The notes under the pieces: generated by a model
Databases searched by the model: none
Told to the model about the DNA's origin: nothing
Seen by the model: the letters and a program-made list of their open reading frames with translations, nothing else
Part shown: positions 31,905 through 40,578 of the stretch, one piece after another
How the letters are laid out: each line of letters starts with the position of its first letter
How positions within the stretch are numbered: position 1 is the stretch's first letter
Assembly (NCBI RefSeq): GCF_021538895.1
Contig: NZ_JADDRL010000011.1
Location: 1 to 64,000, forward strand
Reading direction: 5' to 3'
From: Streptomyces olivochromogenes
GTDB lineage: Bacteria > Actinomycetota > Actinomycetes > Streptomycetales > Streptomycetaceae
Length of the DNA: 64,000 nucleotides
Position numbers and translations under genes: made by a program

Positions 31905-32819
31905 ATGGCGGTTGACGCTGCTCGGTCGGAAGAGGGGTTCACGTCGGCGAGGGCTGCGCGGGTGATGAGTGCCGCGTGTCGGTTGGCCGGTCTGGATGAC
32001 GGAGGGGCGGAGCTGATCCGCCTAGGGGAGAACGCTCTGTTTCGTCTGGCATCAGCACCGGTGATCGTGCGTGTGGCCCGCGGGGAGGAGTGGCTACCCA
32101 AGGCTCGGGTTGAGGTGGGCGTGTCGCGGTGGCTGGCCAGCGAGGACTTTCCTGCCGCTCGCCTGGTCGATGGCTTGGAGCAGCCGTTCTTGGTCGAGGG
32201 TCATCCGGTTACGTTTTGGCGTCTCATCGTCGAGGGCGGCCGCAAGGCGACCTACGGGGAACTGGGCGGCGTCCTGCGTGACCTGCACTCCATGGCGTTA
32301 CCGGATGGACTTGAGTTGCCTTCGTTCAATCCCTTCGACAAGCAAGAACTGCGGGTCAGCCGCGCCGTGATCCCGGAAGACGACAAGCTCTTCCTCCGTA
32401 AGCGGTGGCAGGAACTGCGCGATCAGTACGAGGCGTTGGAGTTCGTGACGCACAAGGGGCCAGTGCACGGTGATGCTCATGTGCAGAACCTCATGGTGAA
32501 CGACCAGGATGAAGTGATCCTGATCGACTTCGAGGCATTCTGCTTCGATCACCCCGAATGGGACTTGATGGTCACGGCCACAGAGCATCACAGCCTTGGG
32601 TGGCAGACGGAAGCGCAGTACAGAGACTTCGTGCGTGCGTACGGCCGGGACCTGTACGACTGGTACGGATACGACACGCTTCGCAGGCTGCAAGAGTTCG
32701 GCATGACGACCTGGCTCATGCAGAACGTGCAGGAAGACCAGGAAACAGAAGCCGAGTACCGCCGGCGCATCGCTGGGTTGCGCAACGATGACGCGCCTCG
32801 AGACTGGCGGCCCTGGTAG
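31905..32819 (+). CDS. Aminoglycoside-phosphotransferase-family kinase
   Basis: 304 residues with the APH/choline-kinase fold. The catalytic loop is VHGDAHVQNLM and the metal-binding motif is LIDFEAF. The N-terminal lobe has VIVRVARG in the ATP-binding strand. The family phosphorylates aminoglycosides, homoserine, choline and other small molecules; the substrate here is unknown. GGGGAG precedes ATG 31905 by about 11 bases. It ends three bases before the end of the convergent regulator gene. Confidence 0.8.
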   Translation: MAVDAARSEEGFTSARAARVMSAACRLAGLDDGGAELIRLGENALFRLASAPVIVRVARGEEWLPKARVEVGVSRWLASEDFPAARLVDGLEQPFLVEGHPVTFWRLIVEGGRKATYGELGGVLRDLHSMALPDGLELPSFNPFDKQELRVSRAVIPEDDKLFLRKRWQELRDQYEALEFVTHKGPVHGDAHVQNLMVNDQDEVILIDFEAFCFDHPEWDLMVTATEHHSLGWQTEAQYRDFVRAYGRDLYDWYGYDTLRRLQEFGMTTWLMQNVQEDQETEAEYRRRIAGLRNDDAPRDWRPW

Positions 32820-32822
32820 CTA

Positions 32823-34199
32823 CTAGTCGTCGTCTTCGTCCAGGCGGGCGAGCGCGTCGTGCACCTTCTCCTGGAAGGCGGCCACGGCGGGGTCCGTCGT
32901 ATGGACGCTCACCTCGTTCTGGAAGTCGGTCACGTAGCGCTGAAAGCGGGTGGACTGGAGGGAGTCTCCGCCGTCGACTGCGAGGCTCGCGGTGGTGACG
33001 GCAGCTTCCAACTCACCGTTCAGTAGCTGGCTTTGGGCGAGCACCATTCGGCAGAACCCGAGTGTTCGGGCGTACTTTGGGTCTGTACTGTCGACGGCTC
33101 GCTGGGCTTGCTCAACCGCCTCTCGGCGCATCTTTAAGTCGCGGAAACAATGGCAGAGTTCGCCCATGAGTTCGGCTTCATCGAAGTAGCTGAGCCATGC
33201 CGGGTCTTCGGCGGTGTCGGCGCGTTCGAAGTGGCGTTCCGCCTCGTTCATGACGCGGCCTGCTCCGATTGGGTCGCCTGCGTTGGACAGAGCGCGGGCT
33301 TCCATGGCCGAGTAGTTCGCCATGGCGCGTGGGGTGGCTCGGCCTTTGGCTCCCTCGACTGCGGCGCGGGACAGTTGGATGGCCTGGGCGTGGTTGCCGA
33401 GGTAGTTGGCCTGGTGGCTGAGGTTGCCGAGGATGCGCGCGCCGAACATACGGTCGTCGATGACCTGGGACAGGCGCAGTGTGGACATGAGGTAGCGATG
33501 GGCGAGCCTGTGGTTTCCGGCGTCGTAGGCCGTCCACGCGAGCAGCTGGGAGACTTCGGCGGCGGCGCCGTATAACGCGGTGCCGACCTTTTCGCTGTAG
33601 CTCGCGCCCAGGAGGGGCAGTACTTCGTGGCGGAAGTAGTGGCGTAGGGCCTTGTGGCCGTGGCCTCCGCCGTACTTGAAGTCGAGTGCCATGAACGTTC
33701 CGGCGGCATCTCTGATCGCGCGGACGTCACGGATGCCGACGCGTTGGTGAGCGGGCCTGTCCTGTTGGATGCCGTCAGGTCGGGAGATCATCCATGACAG
33801 GACGGCGGAACTCAGATCGGCGTCGGCGATGGTCAGTTGGTCCGGTGCGGGGACGTCGGCACGTTCCTGGGCGAGTCCGTCAAGCATGGACAGGACATCG
33901 GGAACCATACGCGGGTATCCGACCGGCTCGGGTGCAGTCGAGTTGGTGTGATCGAAGAACCCGAGATCGCCCGGCGTGATGCGGCGTCCGAGTTTGACCG
34001 AGAGGACGGCAGCCATGATCGCCGATGTCTGAGGCTTGATGCCGGCTCCGTCGCGCCATCGCTTTACGGCAATGTGCGTGGTCCCGAGGTCGATGCCGCG
34101 CTCGGCGGCCTCGTCCGTCATGCGCTTGGCCAGCCCCTTGTTGGAGACCTGCGCTTCGTCCATGACAGCGATCAACTGCGCGTTCGGCTCTCGGCTCAT
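32823..34199 (-). CDS. HTH regulator with TPR-like C-terminal region
   Basis: 458 residues. The first about 85 residues form a Cro/XRE-like helix-turn-helix (NKGLAKRMTDEA, THIAVKRWRDG). The rest is helical repeats (LAHRYLMSTLRLSQ, AIQLSRAAVEGA, AVEQAQRAVDST), the layout of Streptomyces regulators that pair with small ATP-binding or DUF397 proteins. It is divergent from the ATP-binding protein gene at 34407. The shared region has two GTTCA/TGAAC palindromes that may be its own operators. Confidence 0.75.
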   Translation of the reverse strand: MSREPNAQLIAVMDEAQVSNKGLAKRMTDEAAERGIDLGTTHIAVKRWRDGAGIKPQTSAIMAAVLSVKLGRRITPGDLGFFDHTNSTAPEPVGYPRMVPDVLSMLDGLAQERADVPAPDQLTIADADLSSAVLSWMISRPDGIQQDRPAHQRVGIRDVRAIRDAAGTFMALDFKYGGGHGHKALRHYFRHEVLPLLGASYSEKVGTALYGAAAEVSQLLAWTAYDAGNHRLAHRYLMSTLRLSQVIDDRMFGARILGNLSHQANYLGNHAQAIQLSRAAVEGAKGRATPRAMANYSAMEARALSNAGDPIGAGRVMNEAERHFERADTAEDPAWLSYFDEAELMGELCHCFRDLKMRREAVEQAQRAVDSTDPKYARTLGFCRMVLAQSQLLNGELEAAVTTASLAVDGGDSLQSTRFQRYVTDFQNEVSVHTTDPAVAAFQEKVHDALARLDEDDD

Positions 34200-34259
34200 G
34201 CTCCCCTGCCAACCCGAGAATGACGGCGAGTGTTCATCTTGTCACAGCAGTATCGCTCT

Positions 34260-34309
34260 GGGGGGTTCATTGCTGAACCCCCTTTGCCTTTGCCCGTGTT
34301 CATCTGAAC
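34260..34309. promoter_or_regulatory. Paired GTTCA/TGAAC palindromes, candidate operators
   Basis: GTTCA-TTGC-TGAAC (34265-34278, inside a longer GGGGG/CCCCC hairpin) and GTTCA-TC-TGAAC (34298-34309) lie between the divergent regulator and ATP-binding genes. More half sites (GTTCA, TGAAC) occur around them. They are likely sites for the HTH regulator. Confidence 0.45.
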
Positions 34310-34406
34310 CCCTGGGTGAACGCTCCCGGCCTAGCCTCCCGCGTCGTTCACTGGTCTGCACAGATCAACGGGCGTTAGAGCCCGTCAGCGGCCAGGAGGG
34401 AACGCG

Positions 34407-34961
34407 GTGGAAGCGCAGCAGAGCAAACACGCAGCGAACGCCTCGACGGTGGGTGCTCATCATCGCTCGATCCACGACCCGGCGAACGGACACTTCCGCT
34501 CGCTGACTGTCTACGCCGAGTCGCCAGACTGCGCCAAAGCCGCTCGGGACATGGTCGGTTGCTATCTGCAAACCTGGGGTCTGGCACACGCAGTCGATGC
34601 CGTGCAGCTCGTCGTGTCGGAGCTGGTTGGCAACGTCGTGCATCACGCGGTTCCGGACAACCACCTGGCGCAGCCCGGCGCCGGACGTCGCATCGATGTC
34701 TGCCTGATGACGTGGCCGGAGGTGCTGGTCCTCGGCGTTTCGGATGAGGACTCCACGCCTCCCGATCTTCCGCCGGGTGACTTCGTTTCACCTGAGCTGA
34801 CGGGCGACTTTGTCGAAGCGCTGGTGCCGGATCGGGGCCGCGGGCTGCTCATCGCTCAGCGTCTGGCCGAGTCGGTGTGGTGGTCCTCCGGAGTGAGGGG
34901 CGGCAAGACCGTGTGGTCCCGTTTCGATCTCGACCAGCTGAGAGCCGACTACTCGGCCTGA
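34407..34961 (+). CDS. RsbW-like ATP-binding protein (HATPase_c_2)
   Basis: 184 residues from GTG 34407 with AGGAGGG just upstream. Motifs VSELVGNVVHHAV (N box) and DRGRGLLIAQRLAESV (G box) mark the GHKL fold of anti-sigma-factor serine kinases. Streptomyces has many of these. They bind ATP and either phosphorylate an anti-anti-sigma factor or pair with a regulator. The partner here is probably the divergent HTH protein. No anti-anti-sigma gene is near. Confidence 0.85.
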   Translation: MEAQQSKHAANASTVGAHHRSIHDPANGHFRSLTVYAESPDCAKAARDMVGCYLQTWGLAHAVDAVQLVVSELVGNVVHHAVPDNHLAQPGAGRRIDVCLMTWPEVLVLGVSDEDSTPPDLPPGDFVSPELTGDFVEALVPDRGRGLLIAQRLAESVWWSSGVRGGKTVWSRFDLDQLRADYSA

Positions 34962-35274
34962 CGGACGCCGGGGCGTCGCCCTGCTGAGCTCCCTCGCGAT
35001 CGGGAGCGGCGGCTCCCCGGCCACTGGTCGGAGCTTGACCACTCCGGCCGATAGGGCGCGGCCCCTTCCCTGGAGCCTCGCACTCCTCCTTGGTGAGGGG
35101 CCGCGCTTCACAACCCCATACCGAGACCGGGCCACCCCATCTGCCCTGGAAAGCGAAGGGTGGCCCGGCTGGGAACACGGCGGTTCCCGGTGCCTGATGG
35201 TACCGGGGCCGTCGTGCTGCGTTCTGGCCCTGGTCCAAGGAAGTTGATGACCCGTTACTTAGATCAGGGCAGAG
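34962..35274. other. Intergenic region with hairpin
   Basis: About 313 bases between the ATP-binding gene and the next small gene. It holds the long hairpin at 35056-35106. No gene seen. Confidence 0.45.
35056..35106 (+). terminator. Long hairpin, probable terminator
   Basis: GCGCGGCCCCT and AGGGGCCGCGC form a perfect 11-bp stem around a 29-base loop, about 95 bases after the ATP-binding gene. Confidence 0.45.
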
Positions 35275-35577
35275 GTGGACAAGGTGACTGGCTCCGGTGA
35301 GGACTGGCTGAACGACGGTCTCGACATGGCGGGCTCGGACTCCGGTCTCTGGGTGTCCGGCGTTGACTACATCGCGGGGTGGCGCGAGGCACATGAGGCT
35401 GCTGATCGGCTGAACCGGGCCCTCCTGGCCGTGGGCTTCGAGCTGTCCGCCGTGCGGGCCGTTGCCTCCGCGGACGAAGGCGGGCGTGGGGTCGTGCGAC
35501 TGGCGGGCCGGACCGGTGCGGTCGAGCGGCTCACCCGGCTCCTGGAGGGCAGCCGTGGTCACGGTGGTGCAGCGTGA
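35275..35577 (+). CDS. Small conserved-looking protein of unknown function
   Basis: 100 residues from GTG 35275 (GTG 35284 is an alternative). The core GVDYIAGWREAHEAADRLN followed by RGVVRLAG is protein-like and helical then sheet-like. Proteins of this look accompany transfer modules in actinobacterial elements, but no function is known. It lies upstream of, and convergent with, the GntR repressor gene. Confidence 0.5.
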   Translation: MDKVTGSGEDWLNDGLDMAGSDSGLWVSGVDYIAGWREAHEAADRLNRALLAVGFELSAVRAVASADEGGRGVVRLAGRTGAVERLTRLLEGSRGHGGAA

Positions 35578-35945
35578 GGGGTCTTCTTGCTGGTATTCGG
35601 CTGCCTGGCTCAACTCCTGCCGTGCCCGATGCCTCAGCCATAGACAGTCAGCCACGACGATGCCATGTGACGAACGGGCTGGCGCGCGTATGTCTCGCTC
35701 AGGCACCCACCGGCGGCAACCACGCTTCGCCGTTCTGGATCGTCGGGGCCGGTACCGCCCGAGTCTCGGCACCGATGGTTGGTCAGTGCCTTGACTCGTT
35801 GGGCGTGCTGCGGTCGGGGGCGCTGGCCGTCCGGACGGGACCGGCGGTCACGCCGCACGCCCGGCCGGGGCGGCCGGGCGTCCCGGCGCGCCGCAGGCGC
35901 GCCCTTGAGGAAGTGAAGGCGGTTTCGACCGATGCCCGTTGCTGC
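35578..35945. other. Convergent intergenic region
   Basis: About 368 bases between the 35275 gene and the convergent GntR gene. It contains two hairpins near 35857-35903 and no gene. Confidence 0.5.
35857..35903. terminator. Two adjacent hairpins between convergent genes
   Basis: ACGCCCGGCC, five bases, GGCCGGGCGT makes a perfect 10-bp stem (35857-35881). GGCGCGCC, GCA, GGCGCGCC follows (35885-35903). They sit 43-90 bases past the GntR stop and could end transcription from both sides. Confidence 0.6.
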
Positions 35946-36725
35946 TCAGGCGCGGGTGCGTCGCGTGGGCTCTTTGTCGGCGGTGATCCGGTAGGCGAGT
36001 TCGGCACGGTCCGCGCCGAAGCGGAGCTCTTCGAGGATCAGGGGGCGGTCGTCGCTGCCGTGCGCGACGCGGAAGACATGCAGGACCGGGGTCGCGTCCG
36101 GGAGCTGGAGCGTGGTTCGTTCGTCGGGCAGAGGCATGCGGGCTCGTACCGTCTCGGTCCAGGACAGTTTCTGTCCGTCCTGGGTGAGCAGCCGGTAGAT
36201 CGCGGCTGGGCGCTTGCAGGGCTCCTCGGCGAGCAGGGGGACGGTTTCGGCGACCTCGAAGGGGATCAGGGTGCGGTGCATGGCCCGCGTCCCGGTGGTC
36301 GGGTCGACGAGCAGTCGGTCGCACCCGAACAGTGCCTCCTCCTCGGCGAGTTGGAGGAGTCGGCCGGTGGCCTTGGTGGTGCGGGTGCGGTAGGTGCTGG
36401 GCTCCTCGGCCTCTTGCCAGATGTCGCCGTTGGGCATGACGAAGCGGCCGTCGGTGGTGCGGCTGATGCGGCGCTCGATGGTGAGGGCGGGCTGTCCGTC
36501 GGAGCGTACGAAGCTGCCTTTGCCGTGGCGGACGTCGATGAGCCCTTCCGCGCGCAGGGCCGCGATGGCGTTGCGGACGGTGGGGCGCGATACCCCGTAA
36601 CGCGTCATGAGCTGGGCCTCGGACGGAAGCAGGGAGTCGGGCGCGAACTCGCCGGACAGGATCGCTTCGCGGATCGCGGCGGCCACCTGCTGGTAGAGGG
36701 CTCCGGGGCGCTGGATCTCTGACAT
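35946..36725 (-). CDS. GntR/HutC-family repressor of the transfer module (KorSA-like)
   Basis: 259 residues from ATG 36725 (MSEIQRPGALYQQV). The winged helix reads LLPSEAQLMTRYGVSRPTVRN. The C-terminal half is a UTRA ligand domain (RADRAELAYRITADKEP at the end). In pSAM2 the homologous KorSA represses pra and so keeps the element silent. Position here is the same: divergent from an SCO3933-type gene that heads the transfer genes. An earlier Met ten codons upstream is possible. Confidence 0.85.
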   Translation of the reverse strand: MSEIQRPGALYQQVAAAIREAILSGEFAPDSLLPSEAQLMTRYGVSRPTVRNAIAALRAEGLIDVRHGKGSFVRSDGQPALTIERRISRTTDGRFVMPNGDIWQEAEEPSTYRTRTTKATGRLLQLAEEEALFGCDRLLVDPTTGTRAMHRTLIPFEVAETVPLLAEEPCKRPAAIYRLLTQDGQKLSWTETVRARMPLPDERTTLQLPDATPVLHVFRVAHGSDDRPLILEELRFGADRAELAYRITADKEPTRRTRA

Positions 36726-36889
36726 CTCGGCATCTCCGGGTGAGGTCGTAGGCACGTCGCACGCGCGACATCACTCGTCAGCATAAGTAGTTGCATCCCC
36801 GTCGTACAGGACTTCATAGTCATAACTCGTTAGGACAAGTGACGTCAGGTCGAGTCTGACGTCGTGAGTGGCCAAGGAGGCCAAAGAAC
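36726..36889. promoter_or_regulatory. Divergent control region of the transfer module
   Basis: About 164 bases between the GntR gene and the 36890 gene. It is AT-richer than its surroundings. Two similar blocks, GTACAGGACTTCAT and GTTAGGACAAGTGA, resemble GntR half sites. GGAGG lies nine bases before the 36890 ATG. Confidence 0.45.
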
Positions 36890-37240
36890 ATGCAGTCCAT
36901 TCCCGTGGACACGGCGCGCCTGGGCGTACTGCGGTGCGCCATCGCGCCCGAAGCGAAGATCACCAACTCCGAGACACAGGAGGTGAAGAGGGACCGGGAC
37001 GGCAACCCGGTCTGGACCGTCGCCGTCACCGTCCGCCAGGACGGCCGGCGCATCTCTGTCATCGAGATCGCCGTCAGCGGCCAGCCCAAGGGCATCGAAG
37101 AGGGGCAGATCGTCAAGGTCACCGGCCTGACGGCGTTCATGTGGTCGATGGGCGACCGGCACGGCGTCAGCTTCCGCGCCGACGCGATCACACCCGTACA
37201 CGGCGGCCCGGCGGCGCACGCGAAGGGCGGTGACGCGTGA
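36890..37240 (+). CDS. SCO3933-family regulatory/transfer protein
   Basis: 116 residues, mostly beta (VWTVAVTVRQDGRR, ISVIEIAVSG, GQIVKVTGLTAFMWSM). It matches the small protein that precedes the tra gene in many Streptomyces integrative elements and is annotated as SCO3933-family regulatory protein. Strong ribosome site. Its TGA overlaps the GTG of the translocase gene, so they form an operon. Confidence 0.75.
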   Translation: MQSIPVDTARLGVLRCAIAPEAKITNSETQEVKRDRDGNPVWTVAVTVRQDGRRISVIEIAVSGQPKGIEEGQIVKVTGLTAFMWSMGDRHGVSFRADAITPVHGGPAAHAKGGDA

Positions 37241-38541
37241 TGGGGCCGATCCTGCTCGCCTTCGCGCTCGCCGTACTGGCCTGGCTGCTCGTCCTCGGTG
37301 ACCTGGTGCGCCGGCACCGTCCGGCCTGGCACTGGTACCTGATCGGCTACCCGGCCACCACGTTCCGGGTGCTGGTGACCTGGCGAAAGGTCGCGCTGCT
37401 CAACGACCTCACCGTCTCCCACCGCCCGTCGCGTGGGCTGCTCGGGGACCTGGTCGTCAAGGGCGATCCGCTGCGGCCGGTGACTCCGCGGCTGTCCTTC
37501 CCCAGGGCGAACCGCCTTGGCCTGACCGTGGCTGTGCGCCTGCACGCGGGTCAGACTCCGGCGACGTACATGAAGGCGGCGGACGCGCTGGTGCACGCGT
37601 GGAAGGTCCACGCGGTCCGGGTCACCTCACCGGAACGTGGGTTCGTGTTGCTGACTGCCACGGCGACGGATCCGCTTCAGCGGCCGGGCTTAGCCACGGC
37701 TCCTGCCGAACTTCTCTCGGCGCTCATCGGTGTTCTGGAGAGCGGCGGGGCCTGGGTGATGAACCTGCGGCTCGTGCCGCACTGGCTCATCGCCGGGGCC
37801 ACCCGCTCGGGTAAGTCCACCCTGCTGGCCCGGCTGATCACCCAACTCGCGACGCAGCGGGTCGCTCTGGTCGGCATCGACTGCAAGGGCGGCATGGAAC
37901 TCGGCCTGTTCGCGGGGAGGTTGAGCGCGCTGGCCACCTGCCGCAGGGAAGCGGTCGCCGTGCTCTCGGCCCTGGTCGTCGACATGCAGGACCGGATGAG
38001 CGCGTGCCGGTCGGCCGGAGTCCGCTCGATCTGGGAGCTCCCGGACAAGCTGCGGCCGGTACCGGTCGTCGTGATCGTCGACGAGATCGCGGAACTGTAC
38101 CTCGCCGACGGCACCCGCGAAGGCAAGGCAGAGGCGGAGCAGTGCTCGACGCTCCTGCTCCGCCTGGCGCAGCTCGGTGCCGCGCTCGGCATCCACCTGG
38201 TCGTCGCCGGCCAGCGAGTCGGCTCCGACCTCGGCGCCGGCGTCACCGCCCTGCGGGCCCAACTCGGCGGCCGCATCTGCCACCGCGTCAACGACCCCGG
38301 CACCGCCGAAATGGCCTTGGGTGATCTGAACAAGGACGCCGTGGCTGTCGCCCAGTCGATCACGGCGCAGGAACGCGGCGTGGCCGTGTGCACCGGGCCG
38401 GACGGCGGTTGGAGCCGCGCTCGCTCCCACCTCACCTCCACGGATGAGGCCGTGGCGATCACGAGGAAGTACGCGGGGATGACCCCGAACCTGCCCGCAG
38501 TCGGCGCCGCCCTCGCGGCCCTGGAAGGAGACGGCAAGTGA
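37237..38541 (+). CDS. FtsK/SpoIIIE-type DNA translocase (TraB/TraSA-like)
   Basis: 434 residues (GTG 37237 or ATG 37240). An N-terminal membrane span (ILLAFALAVLAWLLVLGDLV) is followed by a RecA-like motor: Walker A GATRSGKST, Walker B VVVIVDEIAE. In actinobacterial elements this single protein forms a hexameric pore and moves double-stranded DNA to the recipient; no relaxase is needed. The size is at the small end of the family, as in pSAM2-type elements. Start and stop overlap both neighbours. Confidence 0.9.
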   Translation: MMGPILLAFALAVLAWLLVLGDLVRRHRPAWHWYLIGYPATTFRVLVTWRKVALLNDLTVSHRPSRGLLGDLVVKGDPLRPVTPRLSFPRANRLGLTVAVRLHAGQTPATYMKAADALVHAWKVHAVRVTSPERGFVLLTATATDPLQRPGLATAPAELLSALIGVLESGGAWVMNLRLVPHWLIAGATRSGKSTLLARLITQLATQRVALVGIDCKGGMELGLFAGRLSALATCRREAVAVLSALVVDMQDRMSACRSAGVRSIWELPDKLRPVPVVVIVDEIAELYLADGTREGKAEAEQCSTLLLRLAQLGAALGIHLVVAGQRVGSDLGAGVTALRAQLGGRICHRVNDPGTAEMALGDLNKDAVAVAQSITAQERGVAVCTGPDGGWSRARSHLTSTDEAVAITRKYAGMTPNLPAVGAALAALEGDGK

Positions 38542-38735
38542 TCAGCACCGGTACGGCCGTGTCCCTCGTGGTGGTCTTCGGGATCATCACCTTCCTCCTC
38601 GTCCGCTCCCGCGACGTACGCACCTGGGAAGCGGCCTGCATCGCCCTCTTCGGCATGTACCTCGGCCAGACCCCGGTCAGCCTCACGATCAACGGCTTCA
38701 TGACCTGGGTCCTCAGCGGCTTCGCCCACTTCTGA
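38538..38735 (+). CDS. Small Spd-like membrane protein
   Basis: 65 residues from GTG 38538, overlapping the translocase stop (GTGA). Two hydrophobic stretches (VSLVVVFGIITFLLV and ACIALFGMYL/GFMTWVLSGF). By position it corresponds to the spread genes that help plasmid DNA move between hyphal compartments in Streptomyces. Confidence 0.65.
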   Translation: MISTGTAVSLVVVFGIITFLLVRSRDVRTWEAACIALFGMYLGQTPVSLTINGFMTWVLSGFAHF

Positions 38736-38754
38736 TCCGGAAGGACGCACGGCT

Positions 38755-38868
38755 ATGCCTATGCCTCGCGTGAGGTGCCCGCACTGCAAGGGCGACGGAG
38801 CCCGCAAGACCTGGACCGGCCGCGTTAGGCGCTGCCGTGTCTGCCGGGGCACCGGCACCATCCGCTGA
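38755..38868 (+). CDS. 37-residue double CxxC zinc-ribbon protein
   Basis: Reads MPMPRVRCPHCKGDG, then CRVCRGTGTIR. Two CxxCxGxG units like the DnaJ zinc-finger pattern are packed into 37 residues. AAGGA stands eight bases before ATG 38755. Tiny proteins of this kind sit between spd and rep genes in such elements; the role is not known. Confidence 0.65.
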   Translation: MPMPRVRCPHCKGDGARKTWTGRVRRCRVCRGTGTIR

Positions 38869-38905
38869 ACCAGCACCACCCGACCACCCACCGGAGGTGA
38901 TCCCC

Positions 38906-40404
38906 ATGGACACCGGCGCACCACCACCCACCACCGACCATGCCGCTTCGGCGGCCCACCCCGGAAGGTCACCACCATCACCCCGGACTTCACCCCGGCT
39001 GACAGGCGCGCCGCCCTCGATCGCGCGGCGCGCCTGCGTCAGCTCCCGGAAACAGACCGCGACGCCATCCACCTCGCCCAAGGCCCGAACTTTCCCCGAC
39101 TACTGGAGCAGATCACCGCAACCGGCGGCTGCTCCCACCCCGTCCACCTATCCGGCTCCACCACCACCCTGGACGGCACGACCGGCGAGCTCCTTCATCA
39201 CTACGACACCAGTGACGAACCCGGGGAACGCCTCCTCGTCCGCTGCCGCAACCGACGAGCAACCGTCTGCCCAGCCTGCTCCCGCCTCCACGCCGGAGAC
39301 ACCTTCCAGCTGGTCCGCGCCGGCCTCCTCGGCGGCAAGAACATCCCCGCCGCAGTCCGCCACCGTCCCCGGCTCTTCGTCACTCTGACCGCCCCCTCCT
39401 TCGGCCCGGTCCACCGCGCGGGAGAGCCGTGCCATCCCCGCAGGAATGGCGGCGTCTGCGAGCACGGCTGGCCCCTCGGCTGCGGCGTCGTCCACGCCCC
39501 GGATGCCCTGCTCGTCGGCCAACCGCTCTGCCCCGACTGCTATGACTACTCCGCCCATGTGCTGTGGCACGCGCACGCCTCCAAACTGTGGGACCGATTC
39601 GTCATCGACGTCCGGCGGCGCCTCGCCTCATCCGTCGGCCTCGTACAGTCCCACTTCGCCCGACACGCCCGGCTGTCCTTCGCCCGCGTCGCCGAATACC
39701 AGAAGCGGGCGGCCGTCCACGTGCACGCCGTGGTTCGCCTCGACGGCCCGTCTGGGCCCGACGACGAACCCCCGGTCTGGGGCACCCCGGAACTGCTCAT
39801 CGACGCCGTACGCGCCTCCGCCCGGCGCGTCCTGGTCCGCACGCCCTACAACCCCGCCGTGGGGGAACTGGAACTCCGCTGGGGCGCCCAGCTCGACGTC
39901 CGGCCACTTCGCGCCAAGAGCAATGGCCCCGATGACGACGCCGTGGCCGCGTACGTGGCCAAATACGTCACCAAGGGAGCGAGTGAGACAGGCGCCGGCC
40001 TCGACCACCCGCTCACCACCTGGACCGACATCACCACCGCATCGGTCAGTACACACGTGCGCACCCTCATGCGCGCCTGCTGGCGCCTCGGCGGCCTACC
40101 CGAGTACGAACCCCTCCGCCTCCGGGCCTGGACTCACACTCTGGGCTACCGCGGCCACATCCTCACCAAATCCCGCGCCTACTCCACCACCTACGCGGCA
40201 CTCCGCGCCGAACGAGCGCACCACATGGGCCACGACCACGTCCCCGGCGCGGTCACCGAACGGCAATGGCGCTACGCGGGCTCTGGCCACACCCCCGGCG
40301 CAGCCCTCATTGCTGCCGGTGTCGCCGAAGACATCGCCACGAATCGAGAGATCACCAAGTCCCTGGCGGCTGAGTGGGGGTGGCTGGGTGCCGCGTCCGC
40401 ATGA
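38906..40404 (+). pseudogene. RepSA-like rolling-circle initiator, frameshifted near its start
   Basis: ATG 38906 has a strong site (GGAGG, eight bases) but its frame holds only to about 38970. The Rep body lies one frame back and is open from there to TGA 40404, with no ATG or GTG before 39559. It reads DRAARLRQLPETDRDAIHLAQ, RCRNRRATVCPACSR, and the HUH-like VHVHAVVRLDG, then AYVAKYVTKGA with the likely catalytic Tyr. A one-base loss in the GGCGGCCCACCCCGG stretch explains it. A true -1 ribosomal slip or a sequencing error are alternatives. If real, conjugative replication would be impaired. Confidence 0.8.
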
Positions 40405-40555
40405 CGACCACGAAGATCAGGACATGGTCTGGGCTCGGGCACACGCGCGTAGGGCTCCCCGTTGGTCAGATGCGCAGTGGCGTCGCATGAATGCTGCCCT
40501 CGGCCTGGAGGTCTCCACACGCGACGGAGCCCGTCACCGCCGACCTTCGCGATGA
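40388..40555 (+). CDS. Small protein after rep, unknown function
   Basis: 55 residues from GTG 40388, overlapping the end of rep by 17 bases. It reads HEDQDMVWARAHARRAPRWS then AQWRRMNAALGLEV; a compact basic helical protein. GGGGG lies six bases upstream. Position between rep and int is where elements of this class often carry an excision factor, but no helix-turn-helix is evident. Confidence 0.5.
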   Translation: MPRPHDDHEDQDMVWARAHARRAPRWSDAQWRRMNAALGLEVSTRDGARHRRPSR

Positions 40556-40578
40556 CGGGCACCTGTTGCTCCTGACTC

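Noticed and set aside
39446..40387. Frame overlapping the Rep gene in another frame
   Set aside because: Pro/Thr/Ser-rich shadow; Rep motifs are in the other frame. Only its last 55 codons look like a separate gene.
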